Of a stretch of DNA of 38,068 nucleotides, positions 24,661 through 32,812 are shown piece after piece (position 1 is the stretch's first letter; every line of letters begins with the position of its first letter). A program made the position numbers and the translations under genes. The notes under the pieces are model-generated. The model saw only the letters and a program-made list of their open reading frames with translations, made no database searches and had not been told where the DNA came from. Where the stretch lies: positions 1 to 38,068 of the forward strand of contig CAMOIJ010000026.1 of the NCBI GenBank assembly GCA_946615865.1. The letters run 5' to 3'. This DNA comes from an uncultured Lachnospiraceae bacterium. Lineage in GTDB: Bacteria; Bacillota; Clostridia; Lachnospirales; Lachnospiraceae.

Positions 24661-25539
24661 TCAGTTATCTTTGTGCAGCGGAATCTTCTTCGAGCAGGCG
24701 ATTGCAAGCGCGCCCGGCCCTATATGGCAGGCGATACTTAAAGAAAGCACGTCGTCCTGCACTTTAAATGCAGGGAAAGCAGCTCTGACTTCCTGGGAAA
24801 ACTCCGCGAACTGATCCGGTACATTGCCATGAACAGCATAGAGCCAGACGTTCTCCTTATCTGTTCCGCCGTACAGGGTCTCAATATCATGCTTCATCGC
24901 GTTGATCATAATATTCTTGCCCTGGTTCATGGTGCGCGCCTTGGAGAAAGCGTCGAGTCTCTCGCCCTTGATCTGCAGGACCGGCTTAATGCGCAGGAGT
25001 GTGCCCACCGCGGCTGCAGCCGGAGTGATCCTGCCGCCCTTTTTCAGGTAATAGAGCGTATCGAGCATGATATAGATACTGGATTCATATTTAACATGCT
25101 CCAGTTCTTCGCGGATCTCTGCCGCGTTCATTCCCATTTCCGCCATTTCCAGCGCGTCAAGTACAGATCTCTTCTGTGTCACGGAGATCCTCTGGTTATT
25201 GACTACCTGGACCTTGCCGTCATAGTCATCAGCAAGCATTCTGGCGCTCTGGCAGGAACCTGACAGCCCGCTGCTCATGGGAATATAAACCACTTCGTCG
25301 TGGGTCTTAAGGGCTTCGTCCCAAATACTCATGACGTCTGAAGGAGAGGGCTGGCTTGTCGCGATACTGGCTCCGCTCTCCATCTTTTCATAAAACTCTT
25401 CTCTCGTGAGATTGATCCCCTCATAAAAAGTCTCATCTGAGATCGTAAAAGGCATCGGCACCACTGAGATTCCGAGCTTTTCAGCTTCCTGAGGGGTAAT
25501 ATGGGCGTTACTGTCAGTAATAACTGCTATCTTCGACAT
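24661..25539 (-). CDS. DegV-family fatty-acid-binding protein (FakB-like)
   Basis: 292 residues, DegV family. FakB proteins hold a fatty acid while FakA phosphorylates it, feeding exogenous fatty acids into phospholipid. Marks: AVITDSNAHIT at the start, TSQPSPSDV, MSSGLSGSCQSA near residue 91 (head-group binding) and LYYLKKGGRI. ATG 25551 is in frame four codons up, but GGAG six bases ahead of ATG 25539 and the family start MSKIAVITDS favour the latter. It leads parE and parC from its own promoter. A fakA homologue lies 2.3 kb away. Confidence 0.88.
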   Translation of the reverse strand: MSKIAVITDSNAHITPQEAEKLGISVVPMPFTISDETFYEGINLTREEFYEKMESGASIATSQPSPSDVMSIWDEALKTHDEVVYIPMSSGLSGSCQSARMLADDYDGKVQVVNNQRISVTQKRSVLDALEMAEMGMNAAEIREELEHVKYESSIYIMLDTLYYLKKGGRITPAAAAVGTLLRIKPVLQIKGERLDAFSKARTMNQGKNIMINAMKHDIETLYGGTDKENVWLYAVHGNVPDQFAEFSQEVRAAFPAFKVQDDVLSLSIACHIGPGALAIACSKKIPLHKDN

Positions 25540-25558
25540 CTTCTTCTCCATTTCTTTA

Positions 25559-25570
25559 AAACCGCGGTTT
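25559..25570. repeat. Palindrome in the degV leader
   Basis: AAACCGCGGTTT is a perfect 12-base palindrome, with partly symmetric TTTA/TAAA flanks. It lies between the degV promoter and the start codon, a position suited to a repressor site. Confidence 0.45.
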
Positions 25571-25595
25571 AAACAACAAACTACAGTTAGAAAAC

Positions 25596-25624
25596 ATCAT
25601 AATAATATGAGCGCCGAAAGTCAA
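25596..25624 (-). promoter_or_regulatory. Promoter of degV-parE-parC
   Basis: Minus strand -35 TTGACT (25619-25624), 17-base spacer, -10 TATGAT (25596-25601). It begins 7 bases beyond the recG stop. Confidence 0.65.
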
Positions 25625-25631
25625 CCTCGCG

Positions 25632-27674
25632 CTAGATCGTTCTGAAATCGAGCTGTCTCATATGGGGCGTTTCAAATTCAGGATCGGACAAAAGTACCTC
25701 ATCTGCATAGGCCGCCGCCTTGCGCATGATCGCCGAGTCCTCATAGATATCTGCCAGAACAAATCCGAGTTCACCGCTCTGTCTCTCTCCGAACAGATCC
25801 CCGGGGCCTCTGAGTTTAAGGTCTTCTTCCGCTATTTTGAATCCATCGTTTGTCTTTTCGAGAATTTCAAGCCTTCGCGGCTTTTTGTCGGGGTCGTCGT
25901 CTCCCGCCGCGCCCGGTGTGTAAAGAAAGACGCAGTAGGACTGCCACTGTCCTCTGCCGACTCTTCCCCTCAGCTGGTGGAGCTGCGACATACCGAATCT
26001 CTCAGCGTTCTCGACAGCGATCACAGTTGCGTTGGGAACATCGATGCCGACTTCTATGACTGTCGTGGATACCAGTATATCGGTTTCCCCGCTGCCAAAT
26101 CTCTCCATGATCTCAGCTTTCTCCGAGGGCTTCATGCGCCCGTTAAGCGAGTCGATCTTTACTTCCGCCGGAAAGATCTTCTGCAGCTTCTGAGTATAAT
26201 CCCGGACGTTCTCCAGTTCGCTCATTTCCCCTTCTTCCACTTCAGGACATATCACGTAGGCCTGCCTTCCCTGTTTGATCTGTCCGTACATGAAGCGGTA
26301 GATCCTGCGGCGCTCACTGCTGCTGATCGCCAGGTTTTTGATAGGAAGTCTTCCTGCAGGTATCTCATCGAGCACGGAGATCTGCAGATCCCCGTACATA
26401 ATAATTGCAAGTGTCCTGGGGATCGGAGTTGCGCTCATGACCAGTACAGGTACCGAAGATCCCTTCCCGGCAAGGCTCTCTCTCTGTCTTACCCCGAAGC
26501 GGTGCTGTTCATCCGTTATTACAAGTCCAAGATCCGCGTATTCAACGCTGTCCTGGATCAAAGCGTGAGTTCCGATGATGATATCCGCTCTTCCGGACGC
26601 GATCTCATCATAAGCCGCTTTTCTCGCTTTTCCCTTAACTGATCCGGTCAATAGTACAGGATTGATCGGAAGATCATATTGTTCCTTCAATTTGACAAGG
26701 TTATCCATGTGCTGTCTCGCCAGGACCTCTGTCGGAGCCATGAGGGCGCCCTGTCTGTGATTTGCGCTGCACAAAAGAAGAGAAAGAAAAGCGAGGATCG
26801 TCTTTCCGGATCCCACATCCCCCTGCAGAAGACGGCTCATCACATACTCGCCGGTCAGGTCTCTTTTGATCTCTTCCCAGGCCCTCTTCTGCGCCCCTGT
26901 GAGGGAGTATGGCAGCTTTGAGAGAAGCTGCTCCGGGAGGTCCTTTCCAAGAAGCGGCCTTTCATTTTTCAGCCCCTCGTTCTCTTTTTTCTTCTTTCTG
27001 ATCCCGATGATGAACTCGAAAAACTCATCGAAGATCAGCCGGTTTCTGGCCATCCCGAGTTCCTGCATGCTGCCGGGATGGTGGATGGACCGAAGAGCTG
27101 TATCCCTCGCGCACAGTCCAAGACGTTCTCTTTCGCTTTCGTCAAGATAGTCCTCGAACTCCGGAAGTTCTTCCAGTGCCTGTCCGATCAGCCCGGATAT
27201 CTGTTTGTTCTTCATGCCCTGAAACAGGGGATACACCGGCTGGAGAGTTCCTTCCAGATCGTGATAGTCCTCCCGGGAATACACCCTGGGCTGTTCCATA
27301 TACCGCAGCCCTCTTGGGGTCATCTTCATAACTCCCATGAAGACGCGCTGACTGCCCGGCGGCAGATTTTTGACCATATAGGGCATATTAAAAAATGTCA
27401 GTCTGCAGTCGCCCGTCGCATCAGCGGCTTTGAAATGGCTGATCGTCTTGCCGCCGGCCCTGATCGTACTCCCCCTTCCTATCACTGTAAGGAGAACAGC
27501 GCATTCTTTGTTCTCTAAGGAAGCTGACACCGCGGACAGTCCGACGTATTTTTCATATCGCGAGGGATAATAGACAACCAGATCTCCGACTGTACTTAGC
27601 CCTTTGCTCTGAAGCAGCTGCGCTGTCCGGGGACCTACCCTCTTAAGTTTTCCCACTTCTGTGTGAAGATTCAT
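25632..27674 (-). CDS. recG: ATP-dependent DNA helicase RecG
   Basis: 680 residues. Reverses stalled replication forks and migrates Holliday junctions. N-terminal wedge/OB domain (about 1-230), then SF2 helicase motifs: LQGDVGSGKT (Walker A), ITDEQHRFGVRQR (DEQH box), MSATPIPRTLA (III), and QLHQLRGRVGRG (VI). The frame stays open 24 codons upstream, but MNLHTEVGKLKRVGP at ATG 27674, after CAGGTGTCTAT, is the family start. It follows a terminator-like hairpin, so its transcription may be separate from fakA. Confidence 0.95.
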   Translation of the reverse strand: MNLHTEVGKLKRVGPRTAQLLQSKGLSTVGDLVVYYPSRYEKYVGLSAVSASLENKECAVLLTVIGRGSTIRAGGKTISHFKAADATGDCRLTFFNMPYMVKNLPPGSQRVFMGVMKMTPRGLRYMEQPRVYSREDYHDLEGTLQPVYPLFQGMKNKQISGLIGQALEELPEFEDYLDESERERLGLCARDTALRSIHHPGSMQELGMARNRLIFDEFFEFIIGIRKKKKENEGLKNERPLLGKDLPEQLLSKLPYSLTGAQKRAWEEIKRDLTGEYVMSRLLQGDVGSGKTILAFLSLLLCSANHRQGALMAPTEVLARQHMDNLVKLKEQYDLPINPVLLTGSVKGKARKAAYDEIASGRADIIIGTHALIQDSVEYADLGLVITDEQHRFGVRQRESLAGKGSSVPVLVMSATPIPRTLAIIMYGDLQISVLDEIPAGRLPIKNLAISSSERRRIYRFMYGQIKQGRQAYVICPEVEEGEMSELENVRDYTQKLQKIFPAEVKIDSLNGRMKPSEKAEIMERFGSGETDILVSTTVIEVGIDVPNATVIAVENAERFGMSQLHQLRGRVGRGQWQSYCVFLYTPGAAGDDDPDKKPRRLEILEKTNDGFKIAEEDLKLRGPGDLFGERQSGELGFVLADIYEDSAIMRKAAAYADEVLLSDPEFETPHMRQLDFRTI

Positions 27675-27724
27675 ATAGACACCTGTCTGTTCATTTTTTG
27701 TTCGATCCGAAAGATTGCTAAAAG

Positions 27725-27753
27725 AAACCGGATGCCTCCATGACATCCGGTTT
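27725..27753 (-). terminator. Terminator after fakA
   Basis: AAACCGGATG (27725-27734) pairs with CATCCGGTTT (27744-27753) around a 9-base loop; the minus strand continues CTTTTAGC. It lies 60 bases after the fakA stop. Confidence 0.65.
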
Positions 27754-27812
27754 ATGTGACTGCATATTATGCATTGTTCTCTTGTCAGGCAGACTTGTAC
27801 TCCATATCCGGC

Positions 27813-29525
27813 TTATTCAGCAGACAAAATATAGTAGTAGATCGGCTGTCCGCCGTATTGAAGCTCAACGTCACAGGACGGGAAAGCTTCCGAAGCCCTG
27901 GCTCTGAACTTCTCGGCTTTTTCTTCCTCAACATCTTCTCCGTAGTAAATACTGATGATCTCTGTATTTTCATCTACGATCTTCTTTAATGACTCAAAAG
28001 TCACATCTTCGATATCGCCGCCGGTTGTGAGAATGCCGCTGTCGCCTATTCCCATGATATCGCCTTCGTGGATCTTGATATTATCGATCTCCGTATCCCT
28101 GACGGCATATGTGACCTCCGCGCTGTGAACGGAGCCGATCTCCTCCAGCATATTGGCCTTGTTTGCTTCAGCATCCAGGTCAGGCATAAAATTGATCACT
28201 GCTGTGATTCCCTGAGGGACTGTAGTCGTGGGAACTACGATCACCTTCTTGTCAGTTGTAAGGGAGGCCGCCTGGTTGGCCGCCATAATGATGTTCTTGT
28301 TGTTCGGAAGGACAAATACAACATCAGCGTTTACACTCTCCACAGCCTTAAGCACATCGTCCGTGCTGGGATTCATTGTCTGGCCGCCGCTGATCACGTA
28401 ATCAACGCCGAGACCCGTGAAGATATCCCTGATTCCATCGCCGACAGATACAGTGATAAACCCGACTTCCTTTCTGGGCTGTTCGGGCATCCTGGGAGTT
28501 TCTGTCTCAGCAGGCTTTTTCGGTTCTGCGGCATCGGATACGGAAGAAGGCTTAGCCGCGTCCGCACTCCTGCCAATGGATTCAGTGTCCTTGAGATTGA
28601 GAAGTCTCACTTCTCCCAGTTCACCGAATTTCTGGCTTCTCTGAATGATCAGACCGGGATCGTTGGTCTGGCATTTAACATGGAGGATATCCCCTTCCAC
28701 TGCGCATTTCACGCGGTCGCCGAGGGACTTGAGGAATTCCAGGTACTCCTTCTGGTCTCTGGAGGAGGGCTTCTTCGCCATCAGTACCGTCATTCTCATC
28801 TTGTAGATAAAACGGAGCTCTTCTTTCTCGGCCGCTTCCTTCTCGGGCTCGGCTTCAGCCTTAACTTCCTCTTTCTCCATCAGAGCGCTGTAGTCGATCT
28901 CCTTGCCGAGGAACCGGTCGAATGCGCCTTTCAGGACCTGAACAAGGCCCTGTCCGCCGGAGTCAACTACGCCTGCCTGTTTGAGGACCGGCAGCAGCTC
29001 AGGCGTGTTTGCAAGAACCTTCTCCGCCTCCTCAAGGACTGCTCCTAGGAATACTTCCAGGTTCTCTTCGCCTGCGTCAGCGAGTTCTCTTGACTTGACT
29101 GAAGCGCCCTTGGCTACGGTAAGGATCGTACCTTCCTTGGGTTTCATGACAGCTTTATAAGCAGTCTCCACTGCTCTGTCAAATCCATCCGCCAGAACGG
29201 GGATTGTAAGCTCTGTCTCAGTCTTAGCCACTTTTCCGAATCCGCGGATCAGCTGTGAGAGAATAACGCCCGAATTTCCTCTGGCTCCTCTCAAAGATCC
29301 GGAGGACATTGCCTTACAAACGTCCTTCATGCTGTCGGTGCTTCCAAGAGCGGAAACCTCCTTGACGGCGGACTTGATCGTAAGAGTCATATTCGTGCCG
29401 GTATCTCCGTCGGGAACGGGGAATACATTGAGTTCATTGATCCATTCTTTATTTGCTTCCAAATTGGCTGCGCCGGCGAAAAACATCTCTGCCAGCAGTT
29501 TTGCATCGATTGCGCTGGTTGTCAC
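27813..29525 (-). CDS. fakA: Fatty acid kinase catalytic subunit FakA (DAK-domain)
   Basis: 570 residues. N-terminal DhaL/DAK2 kinase domain with the ADP/metal loop ELNVFPVPDGDTGTNM, the SLRGARGNSGVILSQ and AGVVDSGGQGL motifs; a middle domain preceded by an acidic stretch; and a C-terminal EDD domain. With FakB (DegV) it phosphorylates fatty acids with ATP. An in-frame ATG at 29558 has no ribosome site, while GTG 29525 has GGAGG eight bases ahead and gives the normal N-terminus, so I choose GTG. It follows asp23 as in other Firmicutes (yloU-yloV). Confidence 0.92.
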   Translation of the reverse strand: MTTSAIDAKLLAEMFFAGAANLEANKEWINELNVFPVPDGDTGTNMTLTIKSAVKEVSALGSTDSMKDVCKAMSSGSLRGARGNSGVILSQLIRGFGKVAKTETELTIPVLADGFDRAVETAYKAVMKPKEGTILTVAKGASVKSRELADAGEENLEVFLGAVLEEAEKVLANTPELLPVLKQAGVVDSGGQGLVQVLKGAFDRFLGKEIDYSALMEKEEVKAEAEPEKEAAEKEELRFIYKMRMTVLMAKKPSSRDQKEYLEFLKSLGDRVKCAVEGDILHVKCQTNDPGLIIQRSQKFGELGEVRLLNLKDTESIGRSADAAKPSSVSDAAEPKKPAETETPRMPEQPRKEVGFITVSVGDGIRDIFTGLGVDYVISGGQTMNPSTDDVLKAVESVNADVVFVLPNNKNIIMAANQAASLTTDKKVIVVPTTTVPQGITAVINFMPDLDAEANKANMLEEIGSVHSAEVTYAVRDTEIDNIKIHEGDIMGIGDSGILTTGGDIEDVTFESLKKIVDENTEIISIYYGEDVEEEKAEKFRARASEAFPSCDVELQYGGQPIYYYILSAE

Positions 29526-29583
29526 CGCATCTTCCTCCTGATTACTTAAAAATTTCATGATTGTACGGGCAGTGCACTGTTAC

Positions 29584-29946
29584 TCAGTCAATGACGCGTA
29601 CGCCCTCTACATAAACATTGATCTTCTCTACCTCAAGGCCGGTGAAATCCTCCACTCGGTATGCGACAGATGAAACCAGGTTATCAGCCACAGCCATGAT
29701 ATTAACTCCATAGGACACGATCACATGAAAATCAATAACAAGTTTGTTCCTGGAGTTAAGAGTTACGTTGATCCCCTTTGTCATGCTTTCTCTCTTCAGG
29801 AGGTTTGCAAATCCTTCCTTGCTGTTGACAGCAGCCATGCCGACAATGCCAAAACACTCGTTCGCGACATTGCCTGCAAACCGGGCGATCACTTCGGGGT
29901 CAACACTTATGTTACCCATATGTGTATTAAATAAAAATGTCTTCAA
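29584..29946 (-). CDS. Asp23/Gls24 family protein (YloU-like)
   Basis: About 120 residues. Asp23/Gls24 proteins are small, envelope-associated or stress-linked and almost always sit upstream of fakA. Marks: GNISVDPEVIARFAGNVA, ECFGIVGMA, VDFHVIVSYGV-like core and the VEKINVYVEGVRV ending. Start is unsure: TTG 29946 has AAGGAG eight bases ahead; TTG 29964 lies upstream of that site, and ATG 29919 gives a shorter form beginning MGNIS. A -10 TATAAT on the minus strand at 30052-30057 is probably its promoter, with a poor -35. Confidence 0.85.
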   Translation of the reverse strand: MKTFLFNTHMGNISVDPEVIARFAGNVANECFGIVGMAAVNSKEGFANLLKRESMTKGINVTLNSRNKLVIDFHVIVSYGVNIMAVADNLVSSVAYRVEDFTGLEVEKINVYVEGVRVID

Positions 29947-30134
29947 AGGCCATTCTCCTTTCAAGCCGGGCAGTCCGGCGTAGTGATGATTCGATCACAC
30001 CTATGTCCTGAAACAGTTATTTCTAATTCAATACGTGATAAATCAATTTAGATTATAACCTTAAAACAGTGAAAAGAAAAGGTTCTATTGCCGCTTCATA
30101 ATCATAATTCCCGCTGAATTCATTTATTTTTTTC

Positions 30135-30163
30135 TTGCATTCATGTTTCATTTTTGATACTAT
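30135..30163 (+). promoter_or_regulatory. rpmB promoter
   Basis: -35 TTGCAT (30135-30140), 17-base spacer, -10 TACTAT (30158-30163), about 38 bases before the initiation codon's likely transcription start region. Confidence 0.6.
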
Positions 30164-30207
30164 ACAAATGTTGTAGACCCGAATATGTACGTTAGGAGGT
30201 GTTTAAG

Positions 30208-30396
30208 ATGGCAAAATGTGATATCTGCGGCAAGGGCGCTCATTTTGGAAATAACGTCAGCCATTCTCATAGAAGATCCAACAGAATCTGGAATTCCAAC
30301 GTCCAGAAGGTTGCTGTGAACGTCAACGGCGCTAAGAAGAGAATGCATGTCTGCACCAGCTGCCTTAGATCCGGCAAGGTCGAGCGCGCTATTTAA
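30208..30396 (+). CDS. rpmB: Large-subunit ribosomal protein bL28, zinc-binding form
   Basis: 62 residues. 50S protein. It keeps both cysteine pairs (CDIC at 4-7 and CTSC near 51-54), the zinc-ribbon C+ form; in many bacteria this form is exchanged for a C- paralogue when zinc is scarce. NNVSHSHRRSNR is the family core. ATG 30208 follows TAGGAGGTG; an upstream ATG three codons earlier overlaps that site. Divergent from asp23, a classic Firmicute arrangement. Confidence 0.97.
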   Translation: MAKCDICGKGAHFGNNVSHSHRRSNRIWNSNVQKVAVNVNGAKKRMHVCTSCLRSGKVERAI

Positions 30397-30454
30397 TATA
30401 GCGGCAGGATCAGGATCATCGCAATCTGAATGCAGGCATATCGAATTGGTAAAT

Positions 30455-30483
30455 AAAAAGGACTGTATTTCACAGTCCTTTTT
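30455..30483. terminator. Bidirectional terminator between rpmB and the epimerase gene
   Basis: AAAAAGGACTGT (30455-30466), loop ATTTC, ACAGTCCTTTTT (30472-30483). The A and T ends let it work in both directions: it ends rpmB and the convergent seven-gene operon whose last stop is at 30496. Confidence 0.85.
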
Positions 30484-30495
30484 CTTGTGCTCTTT

Positions 30496-31548
30496 TCACG
30501 CCAGGGAACGAAGATACTCCGCAAGTCTTCTGTACATCCAGACAAGATCCTGCTCAGGTTCCCATCCCAGCGCCTGTATCTTGGAAATGTCCATATTCAG
30601 AAAGCTCGGAGCCGGGTAACGGGAAGCATCTCCGTTTTCATCCACTCTGACAGCGATCTTTCCTCCGGCAACTTCTCTTGCCACCATTTCACCCATTTCA
30701 AATATGGAACAGTAAGTGGCGGGATTTGCAGCGTTATAAGTTTCTCCCGGAGTTCCGCTCAGCAGAACTGTCAGGATCGCCGTCACCGCCTGTGCTGTAT
30801 AAAGATACGGATGCCGGCTTGTGCCTTTTGTAGCCAGCACTATATCTTTGCCGTCAATGGCGTTTCTTGTCATCATCGCAAACACCCGCCGGTCATTGTA
30901 ATCCACCCCGGGGCCGAAAGTCTGCGCAAGGCGGATGCTCATTGCGGGAAGTCCGTATTCAGCTGCATATGAAGTGCAGAGCATCTCGCACATTCTCTTG
31001 CTTTCAGGATAACAGCTTCTTGTTTTTCCAAGATCGATCTTCCCGAGAGTTCCTTCATCCAGCGCTTCTTCCGTGTTGACTTCTCCGAAAGCTTCCATGC
31101 TGGAAAGAAATAAAAAGCCCTTTGTGCTTCGCTTTCTCGCTTCCTCCAGTAAGCCTGTCGTTCCCTCAACAGATGTTCGGATGACTTCCACCGGGTGTTC
31201 ATTCATGAAGGCGCTCGCAGTCGGGCAGGCGCCGTGAATCCAGTAGTCAATCTTTTCCGGAAGAGAAGGCAGCTGCTGCATCGTCCCTGCTAATAGCCGC
31301 AGTTCCGGGGCATTTACCAGCTTGCCGAGTACTCTCTTTGCTTTTTCTGTGTCCCTGACAACTGCGCAGACATCAAGTCCCAGTCCGCGTTCACGTCCCG
31401 CACGGATCAGGGCGTTGATCACGGTCATGCCGATCAGCCCTGTCCCGCCTGTCACAAGTACCGTGCTGTCTCTGAGCTTCTCCCAAGGCAGGTCAGCTTT
31501 GCAGATCCACTCCATATCTTCCTTAAAGATCTCTGAATTTTCTGTCAT
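30496..31548 (-). CDS. NAD-dependent epimerase/dehydratase
   Basis: 350 residues, extended short-chain dehydrogenase fold. NAD-binding VTGGTGLIGMTVI near residue 32, the active-site region LFLSSMEAFG, and the YxxxK pair in SCYPESKRMCE. The C-terminal half closes over a nucleotide sugar. Members interconvert nucleotide-sugar hydroxyls (for example GalE, or dehydratases); the substrate here is not clear. It starts 16 bases after the TarI/IspD-like gene, so a step in making an activated sugar or polyol for a surface polymer is likely. ATG 31548 follows GGGAGATTTAA. Confidence 0.85.
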   Translation of the reverse strand: MTENSEIFKEDMEWICKADLPWEKLRDSTVLVTGGTGLIGMTVINALIRAGRERGLGLDVCAVVRDTEKAKRVLGKLVNAPELRLLAGTMQQLPSLPEKIDYWIHGACPTASAFMNEHPVEVIRTSVEGTTGLLEEARKRSTKGFLFLSSMEAFGEVNTEEALDEGTLGKIDLGKTRSCYPESKRMCEMLCTSYAAEYGLPAMSIRLAQTFGPGVDYNDRRVFAMMTRNAIDGKDIVLATKGTSRHPYLYTAQAVTAILTVLLSGTPGETYNAANPATYCSIFEMGEMVAREVAGGKIAVRVDENGDASRYPAPSFLNMDISKIQALGWEPEQDLVWMYRRLAEYLRSLA

Positions 31549-31564
31549 TTAAATCTCCCGATCA

Positions 31565-32290
31565 TCAGATTCCAAAGATCTGAGAGTTCTCTCTTGCATC
31601 AACCATAGCACGGAAAATGTAGAAATCGCTTGGCGTTGTGATCTTTATGTTCTCCGGTTTTCCCTGCACTGTATAAAGCTTATAACCGTAATGCTTCATC
31701 ATGCTGGCAGAATCAATAAATCCTGTTCCGGTCTGTTCCTCGCGCACCTTGTTGTGAACGCCGAGAATCTCTCCGAGATAGAAACTCTGAGGAGCTCTGG
31801 CGAGTTCGCACATAGATCTGTCAATGATCGTACCTACCGCTCCAGTCTCATCCTTCATCGTGATCGTCTCAATGGCAGAAGTGACAGTGATAGCTGTCCC
31901 CCGCTCCTTCACGCTCCTGATATTCGCGGAGATCGTGTCCTCATCGATCAGAGGTCTTACTCCGTCATGGATCAATACTATGTCGTTCTCTCCGTAAAAC
32001 TCAGACGCAGCACACAATCCGTTATAGATGGACTCCTGGCCTGAGTCCCCCCCGGGGACGATCTTTTTGATCTTCCTAAGGCCGAATTTACGTACAAGTT
32101 CCTGTGTGTAACCGATCCAGCTCTCCAGCATTACAACAATAATGCCATCGATCTCACTGTGCTGATCAAAAGCCTCCATAGTATAGACGATGATCGGTTT
32201 GCCGTGAAGTTCCAGAAACTGTTTGGGCCTTGTTCTGGTGTTCATTCTCTGTCCGGTACCGCCGGCAAAAATTATTGCAACATTGCTCAT
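31565..32290 (-). CDS. IspD/TarI-family cytidylyltransferase
   Basis: 241 residues. Transfers CMP from CTP to a sugar or polyol phosphate. CTP-binding AGGTGQRMN and PKQFLELHGKPI at the start, HDGVRPLID in the middle, and ENIKITTPSD near the end. TarI makes CDP-ribitol for teichoic-type polymers, while IspD makes CDP-methylerythritol for isoprenoids. The GTGQRMN form and the LicD and glycosyltransferase neighbours favour the TarI side, but IspD is not excluded. ATG 32290 overlaps the gerW stop by four bases (ATGA). Confidence 0.8.
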   Translation of the reverse strand: MSNVAIIFAGGTGQRMNTRTRPKQFLELHGKPIIVYTMEAFDQHSEIDGIIVVMLESWIGYTQELVRKFGLRKIKKIVPGGDSGQESIYNGLCAASEFYGENDIVLIHDGVRPLIDEDTISANIRSVKERGTAITVTSAIETITMKDETGAVGTIIDRSMCELARAPQSFYLGEILGVHNKVREEQTGTGFIDSASMMKHYGYKLYTVQGKPENIKITTPSDFYIFRAMVDARENSQIFGI

Positions 32291-32721
32291 TTATCTTCTC
32301 CTGCGTCCCTTACGGAAACATCCTTTACTTCAGACTCGGGGAACGCGGCTTTTACAGCTTCGTCATCAGATATCATTCCGCTGTTTTTGTTTCTGATCTT
32401 ATCGATAACGTCGGGAATCATATCAACCAGCTTGGTGACAGCAGTCTGATCTTTGATATTGACAACCTTAGTCTGTCCGTTTTTGATGATAAGTATCGCT
32501 GTAGGAGTCATCTTGGCGGAAAAGCCGCCTGCGCCGGCATCCTTGTGGTCAGTCCCGTTGGAGCCTGCTCCGCATCCGATGGCGACATCGGAAAGCGGAA
32601 TGATGATCTGATCACCGATCCTGACGGGCGCGCCGACCACAGTCTTGGATGTGAGCACACTCTCTGCGCCATCCATAAGAGATTTGACTACTGTTGAGAT
32701 ACTGTTCTTTTCTTCAGCCAT
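32287..32721 (-). CDS. GerW/YtfJ family sporulation protein
   Basis: 144 residues. GerW (YtfJ) is made in the forespore of Bacillus and is needed for full spore germination. Family marks: SLMDGAESVLTSKTVVGAPV, IPLSDVAIGCGAGS, the small Gly/Ala core GAGGFSAKMTPTAILII, and KLVDMIPDVIDKI. ATG 32721 follows AGAGGAACTCAA. A minus-strand CATATTA (32779-32785) resembles the -10 of forespore sigma-G promoters, without a convincing -35. It is preceded by DUF2953, the Bacillus ytfI-ytfJ order, and its stop overlaps the cytidylyltransferase start. Confidence 0.88.
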   Translation of the reverse strand: MAEEKNSISTVVKSLMDGAESVLTSKTVVGAPVRIGDQIIIPLSDVAIGCGAGSNGTDHKDAGAGGFSAKMTPTAILIIKNGQTKVVNIKDQTAVTKLVDMIPDVIDKIRNKNSGMISDDEAVKAAFPESEVKDVSVRDAGEDK

Positions 32722-32792
32722 TTGAGTTCCTCTTTCTTCGCTTTACAGCCTGAACTTGTTATTACGTGTTTCTATATTTAATATGTTCATCT

Positions 32793-32812
32793 AATAAATG
32801 CCCGCATTTATT
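32793..32812. repeat. Small perfect inverted repeat at the end of the DUF2953 gene
   Basis: AATAAATGC (32793-32801) and GCATTTATT (32804-32812) with a 2-base centre. It overlaps the DUF2953 stop codon and lies in the 86-base gap before gerW, the largest gap in this operon. Confidence 0.4.

Noticed and set aside
27675-27712. CGAAC motif before recG as an SOS box
   Set aside because: The second half-site (after four bases) is AATG, so it does not fit CGAAC-N4-RTTY.
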